Shown: positions 53,601-61,804 of the stretch, one piece after another
How positions within the stretch are numbered: position 1 is the first letter of the stretch
Layout: the number at the start of each line of letters is the position of its first letter
Source: Marivirga arenosa
Lineage (GTDB): Bacteria > Bacteroidota > Bacteroidia > Cytophagales > Cyclobacteriaceae
DNA length: 64,000 nt
Assembly: GCF_030503875.2 (NCBI RefSeq)
Contig: NZ_CP129968.2
Span: forward strand, 744,001 to 808,000
Direction of reading: 5' to 3'
Position numbers and translations under genes: made by a program
The notes under the pieces: model-generated
Told to the model about the DNA's origin: nothing
Databases searched by the model: none
The model's input: only the letters and a program-made list of their open reading frames with translations

Positions 53601-53952
53601 CTTCAACACTAGTTGTCATAGCAATATTGAGGTTCAATGTTTGACCTAAGTCAAGATCGATATTCTGAAGCTCATATTCTTGAAAGCCAATAAATGAAAC
53701 TTTAAGTGTGTATGGTCCACCCACTCTCATGTTTAGCATTCTAAATCTACCACTGACATTTGACACGGCTCCATAGGTAGTACCTGAAGGAGTGTGTATT
53801 GCTTGGACAGTAGCGCCAGGTAATTCCTCTCCTTTGTCATCTTTAATCACACCAGTTATTGCTGATGTAGTTACCCCTTGTGCAAAGGCTGAACCTACTG
53901 CTAAAGCAAGCAGCAATGTCACTACACATAAACTCTGTAAAATTTTCTTCAT
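50626..53952 (-). CDS. Oar-like TonB-dependent outer-membrane receptor
   Basis: This 1108-residue protein has a signal peptide (ending SAFAQ, residue 25), a CarboxypepD_reg domain ([19 protein letters not shown]...IGFQEYEL), a plug region ([21 protein letters not shown]...[30 protein letters not shown]) and a long 22-strand-type barrel ending in YIF. It resembles the Oar family of TonB receptors. It takes up or senses a large substrate, possibly peptides or proteins, with TonB energy. A fasciclin lipoprotein is downstream in the same operon. The -7 element at 53980-53987 is 27 bases upstream. Confidence 0.9.
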   Translation of the reverse strand: [1108 protein letters not shown]

Positions 53953-53979
53953 TTTGTAATTTGTTTTTTGAATTTACTG

Positions 53980-53987
53980 CAAAATTA
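53980..53987 (-). promoter_or_regulatory. -7 element of the TonB receptor operon (TAATTTTG)
   Basis: TAATTTTG on the minus strand matches TAnnTTTG, 27 bases before the receptor ATG. No clear -33. Confidence 0.45.
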
Positions 53988-54179
53988 AATGACTAATCAC
54001 TTAAGCGTCTGTGTTCTAAGTTAATTATTGATTATGTATGCATACTATTTTGTTAACATTAAGTTAACATTGGTATTTTACTATGAAATTCTGGTTTAAA
54101 AACAGGAATATCACCGTTCAAAACATTGTACTTACTAGATAGGAATTTGATTGTTAACTTCCACTTTAATAAAAATTTT

Positions 54180-56723
54180 ATGAGAAAGATTTACCTATTA
54201 TTTATTTTAGTTTTCAGTTCTAGTCTCACTGTGGCTCAAAAGGATTTATCCTATTTTCTACCCGATAGTTTAGAGTATGATTCTTCAATTCCAACACCCG
54301 AAAGTGTGATTGGGCATCAGGTAGGAGAATGGCATGTTACTCATGATAAGTTGGTATATTATATGAAGGCACTGGCTGCAGCTTCTAATAGAATTACCAT
54401 TATTGAAAGTGGTAAAACTTATGAGGATAGGCCTCAATTGCTTTTAACGATTACACATCCTGAAAATCATAAAAACATTGATCAAATAAAGCGTGATCAT
54501 AAAAATCTAACTAATCCTGAATTATCCAATGGTTTAGATGTGAATGAAATGCCATCAGTTGTGATGATGGGTTTTTCTATTCATGGCAATGAACCGAGTG
54601 GTAGTAATGCTTCTATGCTTACGGCTTATTATTTGGCTGCTGCCCAAGGTTCTGATATTGAAGATAAGTTAAAAAATGTAGTAGTACTTTTAGATCCATC
54701 ATTTAATCCAGATGGTTTAAATAGATTTGCTACTTGGGCTAATATACATAAAAGTGAAAATTTGGTTACTGATCCAAATGATAGAGAATTTAACGAAGTT
54801 TGGCCTGGAGGCAGAACCAATCATTATTGGTTTGATATGAATAGAGATTGGTTGCCAACCCAATTGGTTGAATCTCGAAATAGAATTGCTCAATTCCATG
54901 CATGGAAGCCGAATATTTTAACAGATCACCATGAAATGGGAACCAATAGTACATTCTTTTTCCAGCCAGGAATTCCAGAACGTACTCATCCGATTACACC
55001 TCAAAAAAACCAAGATTTAACTGCTCAAATTGGCGAATATCATGCTGATTTTTTGGATAGAATAGGTTCACTTTACTACAGTAAGGAGAGTTTTGATGAC
55101 TTTTATTATGGGAAAGGATCTACTTTTCCGGATGTACAAGGGGCAGTTGGAATTTTATTTGAGCAAGCGAGCTCTCGAGGTCATGCACAAGAAAGTGTAA
55201 ATGGAGTTCTTGAATTTCCTTTTACAATAAAAAATCAATTCACGGCATCATTAAGTACATTTCAAGCTGCTTATGAAATGAGAACTGAATTGTTAACATT
55301 CCAAAAGGATTTTTATAAAAATTCAAAGCAGATGGCATCGCAGGCAAGTGAAAAAGCATGGGTGGTATCTGATCTAGATCAATCTAAGCTTTTCCGTTTT
55401 GCAGAAATGCTTGATAGACAAGAAATTGAAGTTTATAAATTAGTAAAAAATACAGCAGGCTTTGATTCTGATAACAGCTTTATTATTCCTACTAATCAAA
55501 ATCAAAGCAGATTAATCAAAGCAATTTTTGATGTGAGAACTAGCTTTAAAGACAGCTTATTCTATGATGTTTCTGCTTTTAATATGGGGATGGCCTTTAA
55601 TCTTGATTATAAAAGTTTAGATAATAAAGGGTTCAATAGTAGCCTTTTAGGGGAAAGGTTCACAGCTGATCAAAAACCAATTTCCAATATAATAGGAGGA
55701 AAAAGTGAATATGCTTATTTAATGGAATGGCATGATTTCTATGCTCCAAAGGCTTTATATAAGATTCATAAAGCTGGATTAAGAACGAAGGTCAGCACTG
55801 AAGAAATAGTATTATCTAATGGAGAAACTTTAGCCATCGGTACTATTTTAATTCCTGTTAAGCAGCAGAATCAATCCGCAATCCAGATTTATCAAATCAT
55901 AGAAGAAGCTATAACAGAAACTGGGGTTAAAGTGCATGCACTTAACAGTGGGAATACAAGTGGAGTTAATTTAGGAAGCCCCTCTTTTGAACCCTTAACA
56001 AAAACAAGTATAGCAATGGTTATTGGTGAAGGGATAAGTCCTTATGATGCTGGAGAAATATGGTTTTTAATGGATCAGCATTATGAAATGCCGATTACTA
56101 AAATTGATGTTAATGATTTCAGAAGAGCGGATTTAAGCAGATATAATGTTTTAATTATGCCAGATGGTAGATATGGGAGTATGGGTAGTCAAATGCCAAA
56201 GATACAGTCTTGGTTACAAACAGGCGGCACATTAATTGCCTATCAATCTGCAGCAAAATGGCTCTCAGATCAAAAATTAACTAAAGTTAAATTCAAAAAA
56301 AATAAGGCTGATACAATTGGATATGAAGCTTATGAGGATTTAGGCAACAACAGAGGAGCTCAAGTGATTGGTGGTGCTATTTTTGAAGTGGAATTAGATT
56401 TAAGTCATCCGATTGGTTATGGATTGAAAAAGGAAAAGATGCCTATTTTTAGAAATACAACATTGTTTATGGAGAAATCTAAAAATCAGTATGCTAACCC
56501 GCTTAGATACACCCAATCGCCATTGTTGAATGGTTATATTTCTGAAGAAAATGCTGAGAAATTAAAAGGAACTTCAGCTGTAAGCGTAAGTAGAGTAGGA
56601 GCTGGAAAGGTGATTTCTTTTACAGATAATACAAACTTTAGAGCTTTTTGGTATGGTACTAACCGATTATTTATGAACGCAGTTTTCTTCGGCCATACCA
56701 TTAGCGGAAGTGCTGCGGAATAG
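54180..56723 (+). CDS. M14-family zinc carboxypeptidase with amidotransferase-like C-terminal domain
   Basis: The frame opens at TTG 54126, but ATG 54180 gives the signal peptide MRKIYLLFILVFSSSLTVAQ, so it is 847 residues. The N-terminal ~360 residues are an M14 carboxypeptidase domain: FSIHGNEPSGS holds the HxxE zinc motif, and TDHHEMGTN supplies the third His. The middle is strand-rich. The C-terminal ~180 residues (YNVLIMPDGRYGSMGSQMPKIQSWLQTGGTLIAYQSAAKWL) resemble a class I glutamine amidotransferase-like fold. It is a secreted or surface peptidase. It diverges from the TonB receptor operon, which suggests joint use of peptides; that link is inference. Confidence 0.85.
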   Translation: MRKIYLLFILVFSSSLTVAQKDLSYFLPDSLEYDSSIPTPESVIGHQVGEWHVTHDKLVYYMKALAAASNRITIIESGKTYEDRPQLLLTITHPENHKNIDQIKRDHKNLTNPELSNGLDVNEMPSVVMMGFSIHGNEPSGSNASMLTAYYLAAAQGSDIEDKLKNVVVLLDPSFNPDGLNRFATWANIHKSENLVTDPNDREFNEVWPGGRTNHYWFDMNRDWLPTQLVESRNRIAQFHAWKPNILTDHHEMGTNSTFFFQPGIPERTHPITPQKNQDLTAQIGEYHADFLDRIGSLYYSKESFDDFYYGKGSTFPDVQGAVGILFEQASSRGHAQESVNGVLEFPFTIKNQFTASLSTFQAAYEMRTELLTFQKDFYKNSKQMASQASEKAWVVSDLDQSKLFRFAEMLDRQEIEVYKLVKNTAGFDSDNSFIIPTNQNQSRLIKAIFDVRTSFKDSLFYDVSAFNMGMAFNLDYKSLDNKGFNSSLLGERFTADQKPISNIIGGKSEYAYLMEWHDFYAPKALYKIHKAGLRTKVSTEEIVLSNGETLAIGTILIPVKQQNQSAIQIYQIIEEAITETGVKVHALNSGNTSGVNLGSPSFEPLTKTSIAMVIGEGISPYDAGEIWFLMDQHYEMPITKIDVNDFRRADLSRYNVLIMPDGRYGSMGSQMPKIQSWLQTGGTLIAYQSAAKWLSDQKLTKVKFKKNKADTIGYEAYEDLGNNRGAQVIGGAIFEVELDLSHPIGYGLKKEKMPIFRNTTLFMEKSKNQYANPLRYTQSPLLNGYISEENAEKLKGTSAVSVSRVGAGKVISFTDNTNFRAFWYGTNRLFMNAVFFGHTISGSAAE

Positions 56724-56749
56724 AATTTACATTTAGTTTAATGTTATAT

Positions 56750-56780
56750 AAAGGATGGTCTATAAGCCATCCTTTTTTAT
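56750..56780. terminator. Bidirectional terminator after the M14 peptidase
   Basis: AAAGGATGG and CCATCCTTT form a 9-base stem with an 8-base loop and T run. It also lies just beyond the minus-strand ABC ATPase stop at 56800. Confidence 0.88.
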
Positions 56781-56799
56781 TTATTAATATTTATAAAAT

Positions 56800-57507
56800 T
56801 TAATTTTCAACACTGCTGCTGAAATAATCTGTAAGTTCATTTAATGTACTTTCAGTTACTTCCATATCCTTAACAATAATTCCCTTGTCTAAAATGACAA
56901 TACGATCACAAATCTCAGTAACATGATTAAGATCATGACTGGAAATCACAAAGGTGACTGATTTTTCTTTTTGAAATTGTTGAATGATCTTTTTCAATCT
57001 AATCTGACTCGTAGGATCTAGATTTTCGAATGGCTCATCAAGTATAACTAATTTAGGATCTCCAAGAAGTGCAGCTGCTATCCCTAATTTCTTTTTATTA
57101 CCCTTAGAAAGATTTCTGATGTACTTTTTCTTACCAAAAATTTCATCATTAAATAAGGGTTCAAATAGTTTTAAATGTATGCCAACATCTCCCGCACTCA
57201 CCCCTCTTATTTTAGCTAAAAATTGGAAATACTCTTCAGGAGTTAAATAGTGGATTAAAAATTTCTCATCAATGAATGACCCTGTTATGTTTTTCCAGTC
57301 TTCTTGATCTTTTACCGATTGATTATCAATTTGAATTTCTCCTTCACTAGCACGGATAAGGTCGAGCATCAAACGTAAAAGTGTTGTTTTACCTGCTCCA
57401 TTATTTCCTACTAAGCCAAATGATTGTCCTTCGGGAATATTTATTTCCGGTACATTTAAAACCGTTTGTTTATGGTAGCTTTTTTTAAGGTTATGTATCT
57501 GTATCAC
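56800..57507 (-). CDS. ABC transporter ATPase (exporter type)
   Basis: This 235-residue ATPase has Walker A GNNGAGKTT, signature LSKGNKKKLG (unlike the usual LSGGQ), Walker B LVILDEPFENLDP and H-loop SSHD. Its start lies 2 bases after the DUF5687 permease stop, so the pair forms one transporter. Such pairs often export a peptide, lipid or other hydrophobic substrate; nothing in the sequence fixes it. It ends near the bidirectional terminator. Confidence 0.9.
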   Translation of the reverse strand: MIQIHNLKKSYHKQTVLNVPEINIPEGQSFGLVGNNGAGKTTLLRLMLDLIRASEGEIQIDNQSVKDQEDWKNITGSFIDEKFLIHYLTPEEYFQFLAKIRGVSAGDVGIHLKLFEPLFNDEIFGKKKYIRNLSKGNKKKLGIAAALLGDPKLVILDEPFENLDPTSQIRLKKIIQQFQKEKSVTFVISSHDLNHVTEICDRIVILDKGIIVKDMEVTESTLNELTDYFSSSVEN

Positions 57508-57509
57508 TT

Positions 57510-58982
57510 CTATATAGTTAAATCGTGGATGAGTTTATATTTATCTTTCTTTAATTTATTAGCTATCGCATTAAAAAATGGTTTTCTCAACACAATGCCA
57601 ATGAGTCCTGTAACGGCAATAGCTAAAACACCTATCTGACCATTCCAGATATATGAAAATGGGGCGTAAACTATCATTGGTCCTAAAATAAGAGGAATTC
57701 CCACTACAAATTGCGCGGCCCCTACTCCTTGATAATTCATCATAGAGCTCTTATCTAATTCTATAGGCTTTGGACCCCATAAGCTCATACGCATGATCAG
57801 CATACTATTTATTCCTACATTATACAGTGCAGTAGCAGCCATTATCAGCATAACTTCATATCCATAATAAAAATAGGGTAGTGATAAGATACTAGTAATA
57901 ATTACAGAGTAAACTAGCAATCTGTATCGGGACTCCACCCACAGCTTATATGGATTGATCTGAGTCAGGAAAAAGTCCATCTGGTTAGTATTCCAGCTCC
58001 ATAAGAACTGCCCGTACTGAATAATGAATATTCCTGTAAAGAAAATGCTAACAAAAATCGCCATGAATTCTGATTGCGTTTCTTTTCCCATACTGAAAAT
58101 GAGAAGTGGGTAGAATAAAAAAATACCAGCCATCATCACACTTGATCTACTCCTTTTATGACGAAGGATTAATTTAAGTTCCTGACCTATCAAAGTGTTA
58201 AGCAAACCTTTGCTTTCCCAATTTCTTAATTTTCCAGTAAATTTTTCACCAGACATCATTTTGGCATCGAATAAATCTTCCAAATAAAGATTTTCTAAGA
58301 AGAATTTATAGCTTGTATAAATTACGAATAGTAGTATTAGAATTGGGGCGATCAATAAAATGGGATTGTTGGTTATTGCAGATGCCCACTGCCCCAAAGG
58401 GATTAAATCAAAGTTTAGATAATTATTTTCAATGTAATTAATGGCAATAAGTGAAAGTAATACAGTCCAAAATAGATTAGAGTTCTCTAATTTCTTTTTA
58501 ATTAATATATTGAAAAAATGAAGGATTAAAGAGGTAGATAAGGTGAAAAGTAGCCAAACTAAGCCTTTGGAAAGTCCGATAGAAGGAATTACTGTGCTGA
58601 CTGTCAAACCAATAAAAATCGAGGGAGCCAGGAGATTATACGGACTTAAAATCGATCTGAAAACAAGAAATTTTGAAACTAGATTTTTCGAAATAGGTAA
58701 GTGAAGGTAGGGCTCTATATCTAGAGCTGGTACATTTTGCATCAGATAACGAAGTCCGAGCTCACTAATAAAATAATAAAGTAAAAATTGATTAATTAAT
58801 ATTGTGGGCTCGGTATCGATACCAAAGCCATCAAGCAGTTCATTAAAATTTGAGCTCACAAATATCAGGTTCATTAATAGAAATAATCCCAATAGGATCA
58901 AGAAGATCTTAATACCTAAATCTTTTTCGAAAGCAGGAGATCTTCTAAAGTTTAGCCACTGATGCTTTAAAATCCATTTCAT
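57510..58982 (-). CDS. ABC transporter permease, DUF5687-like
   Basis: This 490-residue protein is hydrophobic, with about 12 transmembrane helices and a long cytoplasmic loop (about residues 220-275). The start MKWILKHQWLNFRRSPAFEKDL and the helix pattern fit the Bacteroidota DUF5687 permeases, which sit next to an ATPase as here. It is the membrane part of an ABC exporter. Substrate unknown. Confidence 0.82.
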   Translation of the reverse strand: MKWILKHQWLNFRRSPAFEKDLGIKIFLILLGLFLLMNLIFVSSNFNELLDGFGIDTEPTILINQFLLYYFISELGLRYLMQNVPALDIEPYLHLPISKNLVSKFLVFRSILSPYNLLAPSIFIGLTVSTVIPSIGLSKGLVWLLFTLSTSLILHFFNILIKKKLENSNLFWTVLLSLIAINYIENNYLNFDLIPLGQWASAITNNPILLIAPILILLFVIYTSYKFFLENLYLEDLFDAKMMSGEKFTGKLRNWESKGLLNTLIGQELKLILRHKRSRSSVMMAGIFLFYPLLIFSMGKETQSEFMAIFVSIFFTGIFIIQYGQFLWSWNTNQMDFFLTQINPYKLWVESRYRLLVYSVIITSILSLPYFYYGYEVMLIMAATALYNVGINSMLIMRMSLWGPKPIELDKSSMMNYQGVGAAQFVVGIPLILGPMIVYAPFSYIWNGQIGVLAIAVTGLIGIVLRKPFFNAIANKLKKDKYKLIHDLTI

Positions 58983-59050
58983 AGGTCAAGGTTAATAGTT
59001 ATTAGCAGCAAAGTATTAGTTTTATAAGCACTTTGCAATTGGAGAAAGTA

Positions 59051-59512
59051 TTAATTTATTTTATTTCTTTTTTGTTCGTAAAGTGATATCCAATCTTTAA
59101 CGGTCATTTTAGTGGCAAGATCAGCTATTAAATCGAAAGGAATTTTCTTAGGGTTTTTAAAGCGAATACAACTTTTTCCCATATCTAATTTAGTAGTAAT
59201 TCGCTCCGAATATTCTTTTTTAAACCATTCCATTAATTCAGGGCTAGTATAAATACCACTATGATAGAGGGCTATAAAATTTTTTTGTGAGGCTATGTTT
59301 ATAAAGGGTAAAGGAAGTTCAGGATTTACATGGTAACCATTTGGATATATATCATGAGGAACTACAAAGCCTATCATTCCATATGATATTTCTTCTTTGA
59401 ATCCTTCAGGGAGGTTTTCCTTAATTATATCCCTTAACTTTTCAACATATGGTCTCCTGTCTTTAGGAATAGCATTTAAATATTCCTCAACAGTTTTTAC
59501 ATCATAATTCAT
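59051..59512 (-). CDS. DUF1801 domain protein
   Basis: This 153-residue soluble protein has the DUF1801 (YdhG-like) pattern: VEEYLNAIPKDRRPYVEKLRDIIKENLPEGFKEEISYGMIGF, then HVNPELPLPFINIASQKNFIALYHSGIY and GKSCIRFKNPKKIPFDLI. The family has a mixed alpha/beta fold of unsettled function. It lies on the minus strand, 68 bases downstream of nothing obvious and upstream of the ABC pair; not in the same operon by spacing. Confidence 0.85.
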   Translation of the reverse strand: MNYDVKTVEEYLNAIPKDRRPYVEKLRDIIKENLPEGFKEEISYGMIGFVVPHDIYPNGYHVNPELPLPFINIASQKNFIALYHSGIYTSPELMEWFKKEYSERITTKLDMGKSCIRFKNPKKIPFDLIADLATKMTVKDWISLYEQKRNKIN

Positions 59513-59597
59513 TAGGTATAGATTTTTATTGAATATAAGCGTTTCAAAATTTTTTGAATCAATTCTCTCAATAAATCTGTGGCAATTACCAAAATAA

Positions 59598-59774
59598 GCT
59601 TTACGTCTTTATGAGAAAATTATCAATTACTATTCTATTACTATAGATGTTGATTGTGAGGATTTTTGTAAAGATAATGGCTATGAAAGAGAGGCATTTC
59701 TGTTTCTAATTCAGGTGGGGATTCCTTTAGTAAGTATAGATGAAGTGGTGAACCAGACTCTTAGAAAGCAATGA
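59598..59774 (+). pseudogene. Possible short ORF or gene remnant lacking an ATG start
   Basis: From 59598 the plus strand is open for 58 codons to TGA 59772-59774. The peptide includes IDVDCEDFCKDNGYEREAFLF and ends QTLRKQ. It has no in-frame ATG, GTG or TTG near its 5' end, while an ATG in another frame (59611) meets a stop after 11 codons. This could be a frameshifted remnant or a gene with an unusual start. Protein-like composition and a following hairpin argue against pure chance. I do not recognise a family. Confidence 0.3.
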
Positions 59775-59775
59775 A

Positions 59776-59795
59776 CCAGGTAAAAAGCTACCTGG
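59776..59795 (+). terminator. Possible terminator
   Basis: CCAGGTA and TACCTGG pair around AAAAGC, followed by CTCTTATTCTTTT. The T run is weak. Confidence 0.4.
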
Positions 59796-59806
59796 CTCTT
59801 ATTCTT

Positions 59807-61165
59807 TTAAATTACACCTTGGGCTTTCATTGCACTGGCAACTTTAAGAAAGCCATAAATATTAGCTGCAGCTAAATAATTATGTTGATTTAATTCGTAT
59901 TCTTCAGCTGTTTTAACGCAATTGTCATGTATATCCTTCATAATATTTTTTAGTCTATTGTCTACTTCATCATGTGACCAATATACTCCAATTCTATTCT
60001 GACTCATTTCTAAGCCTGAAACGGCAACTCCACCTGCATTAGTAGCTTTACCTGGAGCATAAAGAATTTCAGCTTCACAAATAACATCAATGGCTTCGGC
60101 TGTTAAAGGCATATTAGCACCTTCGGTGAGCAGTTTTGCACCTGATTTTTTAATGTTTTCAGCATCCTTTTTATTGATTTCATTTTGAGTTGCACATGGA
60201 AATACGCAATCCGCTTTGGTTTCCCATAAAGGGTTATAGTCTTTATCTGCATCATTTTCTACATATTTAGCATTGGAGTATTTCTCTAAATATTCTGATA
60301 TTCTGCCCCTATTCACATTTTTAATTTCTTTGATGAATTCGAGCTTTTCTTGATTTATTCCTTCATCATCAATAATGTACCCTGAAGAATCAGAAGCAGT
60401 GATGGGTTTGGCGCCTAATTCAATTAATTTTTCTAAAGTGTATTGTGCCACATTTCCTGAACCAGAAACCACACACTTTTTATCCTTCAAGCTATCATCA
60501 TTTTTCTCCAACATGTATTGGGAAAAGTACACTAAACCATAACCCGTAGCTTCAGGTCTAATCAAGCTACCGCCCCATTCTCTCCCTTTTCCCGTTAATA
60601 CTCCGGTAAATTCATTTCTAATTTTTTTATAAGCACCGAATAAATAGCCTATTTCTCTACCTCCAACGCCAATATCACCAGCAGGTACATCCGTAAAATG
60701 ACCGATATGTCGATATAATTCACTCATAAAAGCTTGGCAAAAACGCATAATTTCAGCATCCGATTTTCCTTTCGGATCGAAATCAGCACCACCTTTACCA
60801 CCGCCTAAAGGAAGACCGGTTAATGCATTTTTAAAGATTTGCTCAAAGGCTAAAAATTTAAGTATGCTTTGGTTTACTGAAGGGTGAAACCTTAAACCTC
60901 CTTTATAGGGGCCTAAAGCACTGTTCATTTGTACTCGGAAACCCCTGTTCACTTGCACTTCCCCATTGTCATCAAGCCAATTGACTCTAAATGAAATAAG
61001 TCGCTCAGGCTCAGCCATTCTTTCTAAAAGGCGTAGATGATGAAATTCAGGGTGTTTTTTAAAAACAACACCGATTGATGAAATTACTTCCTCTACTGCT
61101 TGAATAAATTCCGGTTCATTCGGATTTCTTCTCTTTATTTTTTCGAGTAATTCATTTTCAGACAT
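59807..61165 (-). CDS. gdhA: NADP-type glutamate dehydrogenase
   Basis: This 452-residue enzyme interconverts glutamate with 2-oxoglutarate and ammonia. Motifs are GPYKGGLRFHPSV (substrate Lys), LPLGGGKGGADFDPKG (catalytic Lys region), GREWGGSLIRPEATGYG and the Rossmann site VVSGSGNVAQYT. Its length and the RPEATGYG motif fit hexameric, usually NADP-dependent GDH that assimilates ammonia. It is a lone minus-strand gene. No strong promoter motif was found upstream. Confidence 0.94.
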   Translation of the reverse strand: MSENELLEKIKRRNPNEPEFIQAVEEVISSIGVVFKKHPEFHHLRLLERMAEPERLISFRVNWLDDNGEVQVNRGFRVQMNSALGPYKGGLRFHPSVNQSILKFLAFEQIFKNALTGLPLGGGKGGADFDPKGKSDAEIMRFCQAFMSELYRHIGHFTDVPAGDIGVGGREIGYLFGAYKKIRNEFTGVLTGKGREWGGSLIRPEATGYGLVYFSQYMLEKNDDSLKDKKCVVSGSGNVAQYTLEKLIELGAKPITASDSSGYIIDDEGINQEKLEFIKEIKNVNRGRISEYLEKYSNAKYVENDADKDYNPLWETKADCVFPCATQNEINKKDAENIKKSGAKLLTEGANMPLTAEAIDVICEAEILYAPGKATNAGGVAVSGLEMSQNRIGVYWSHDEVDNRLKNIMKDIHDNCVKTAEEYELNQHNYLAAANIYGFLKVASAMKAQGVI

Positions 61166-61354
61166 AAAAAATAGTTCAATGTTAAAGATTGATAAATATG
61201 CTAAAAAAAAGTTTAGCTGTGTGTATCTAATTTATTTTCTTATTTAAAACATATTTTTAAGACGGTAATCAATTAAAAATGATACTTCAAACTCTATCTA
61301 ATTTGGGTTTGGTCTGATTTTTGGTTTTGATTTTTCGAACCAACATCAAACGTT

Positions 61355-61804
61355 ATGAAGCAGTTAGTATATTTTGGTATTCTTATCCTTTTTTTATCCT
61401 CTTGTACAGAGAGAGGTCGATTAGAACGCAGAGCTGACCGAATTGAGGGAAAATGGTATTTTGATAGAGCATTTTATAAAGAAGATAATGCTTTATTTAG
61501 GAACAATTTAATGGAAGATTACAGAGGGGATCAAATCATTTTTCATGAAGATGGTTTTGCTGAATACTATGATGCTTCATTGGATGCATATTTTGGTGGA
61601 GATTGGATTTTAACTTTACACAAATATAACTATCACGATGGTAGTGAAAGAATTTATACCTTAGATATGGAATTCTATGATTATATCCATCGTGATAGAT
61701 TTAGCATTTATAGTGATGCAGTTAAAATTGGTATTAATAACTTAAATCTTGAGTCCTATGACGATTTTGGAACTTATACTTTTAAATTAAATAAGATCGA
61801 TTAA
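61355..61804 (+). CDS. Lipocalin-like lipoprotein
   Basis: This 149-residue lipoprotein has lipobox LFLSSCTE (Cys near residue 17). The mature part has IEGKWYFDRAFY, a G-x-W motif typical of lipocalin-like domains, and several Tyr-rich strands (HKYNYHDGSERIYTLDMEFYDYI). It predicts as a small beta-barrel at the outer membrane or in the periplasm. Its stop overlaps the convergent SDR gene by 4 bases. Role unknown. Confidence 0.65.
   Translation: MKQLVYFGILILFLSSCTERGRLERRADRIEGKWYFDRAFYKEDNALFRNNLMEDYRGDQIIFHEDGFAEYYDASLDAYFGGDWILTLHKYNYHDGSERIYTLDMEFYDYIHRDRFSIYSDAVKIGINNLNLESYDDFGTYTFKLNKID

Larger units (their letters stand above)
59513..59806. other. 294-bp gap with a possible short ORF and hairpin
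   Basis: This gap between DUF1801 and gdhA has a plus-strand open stretch at 59598-59774 (see separate entry) and a CCAGGTA/TACCTGG hairpin at 59776-59795. Nothing else is evident. Confidence 0.5.
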
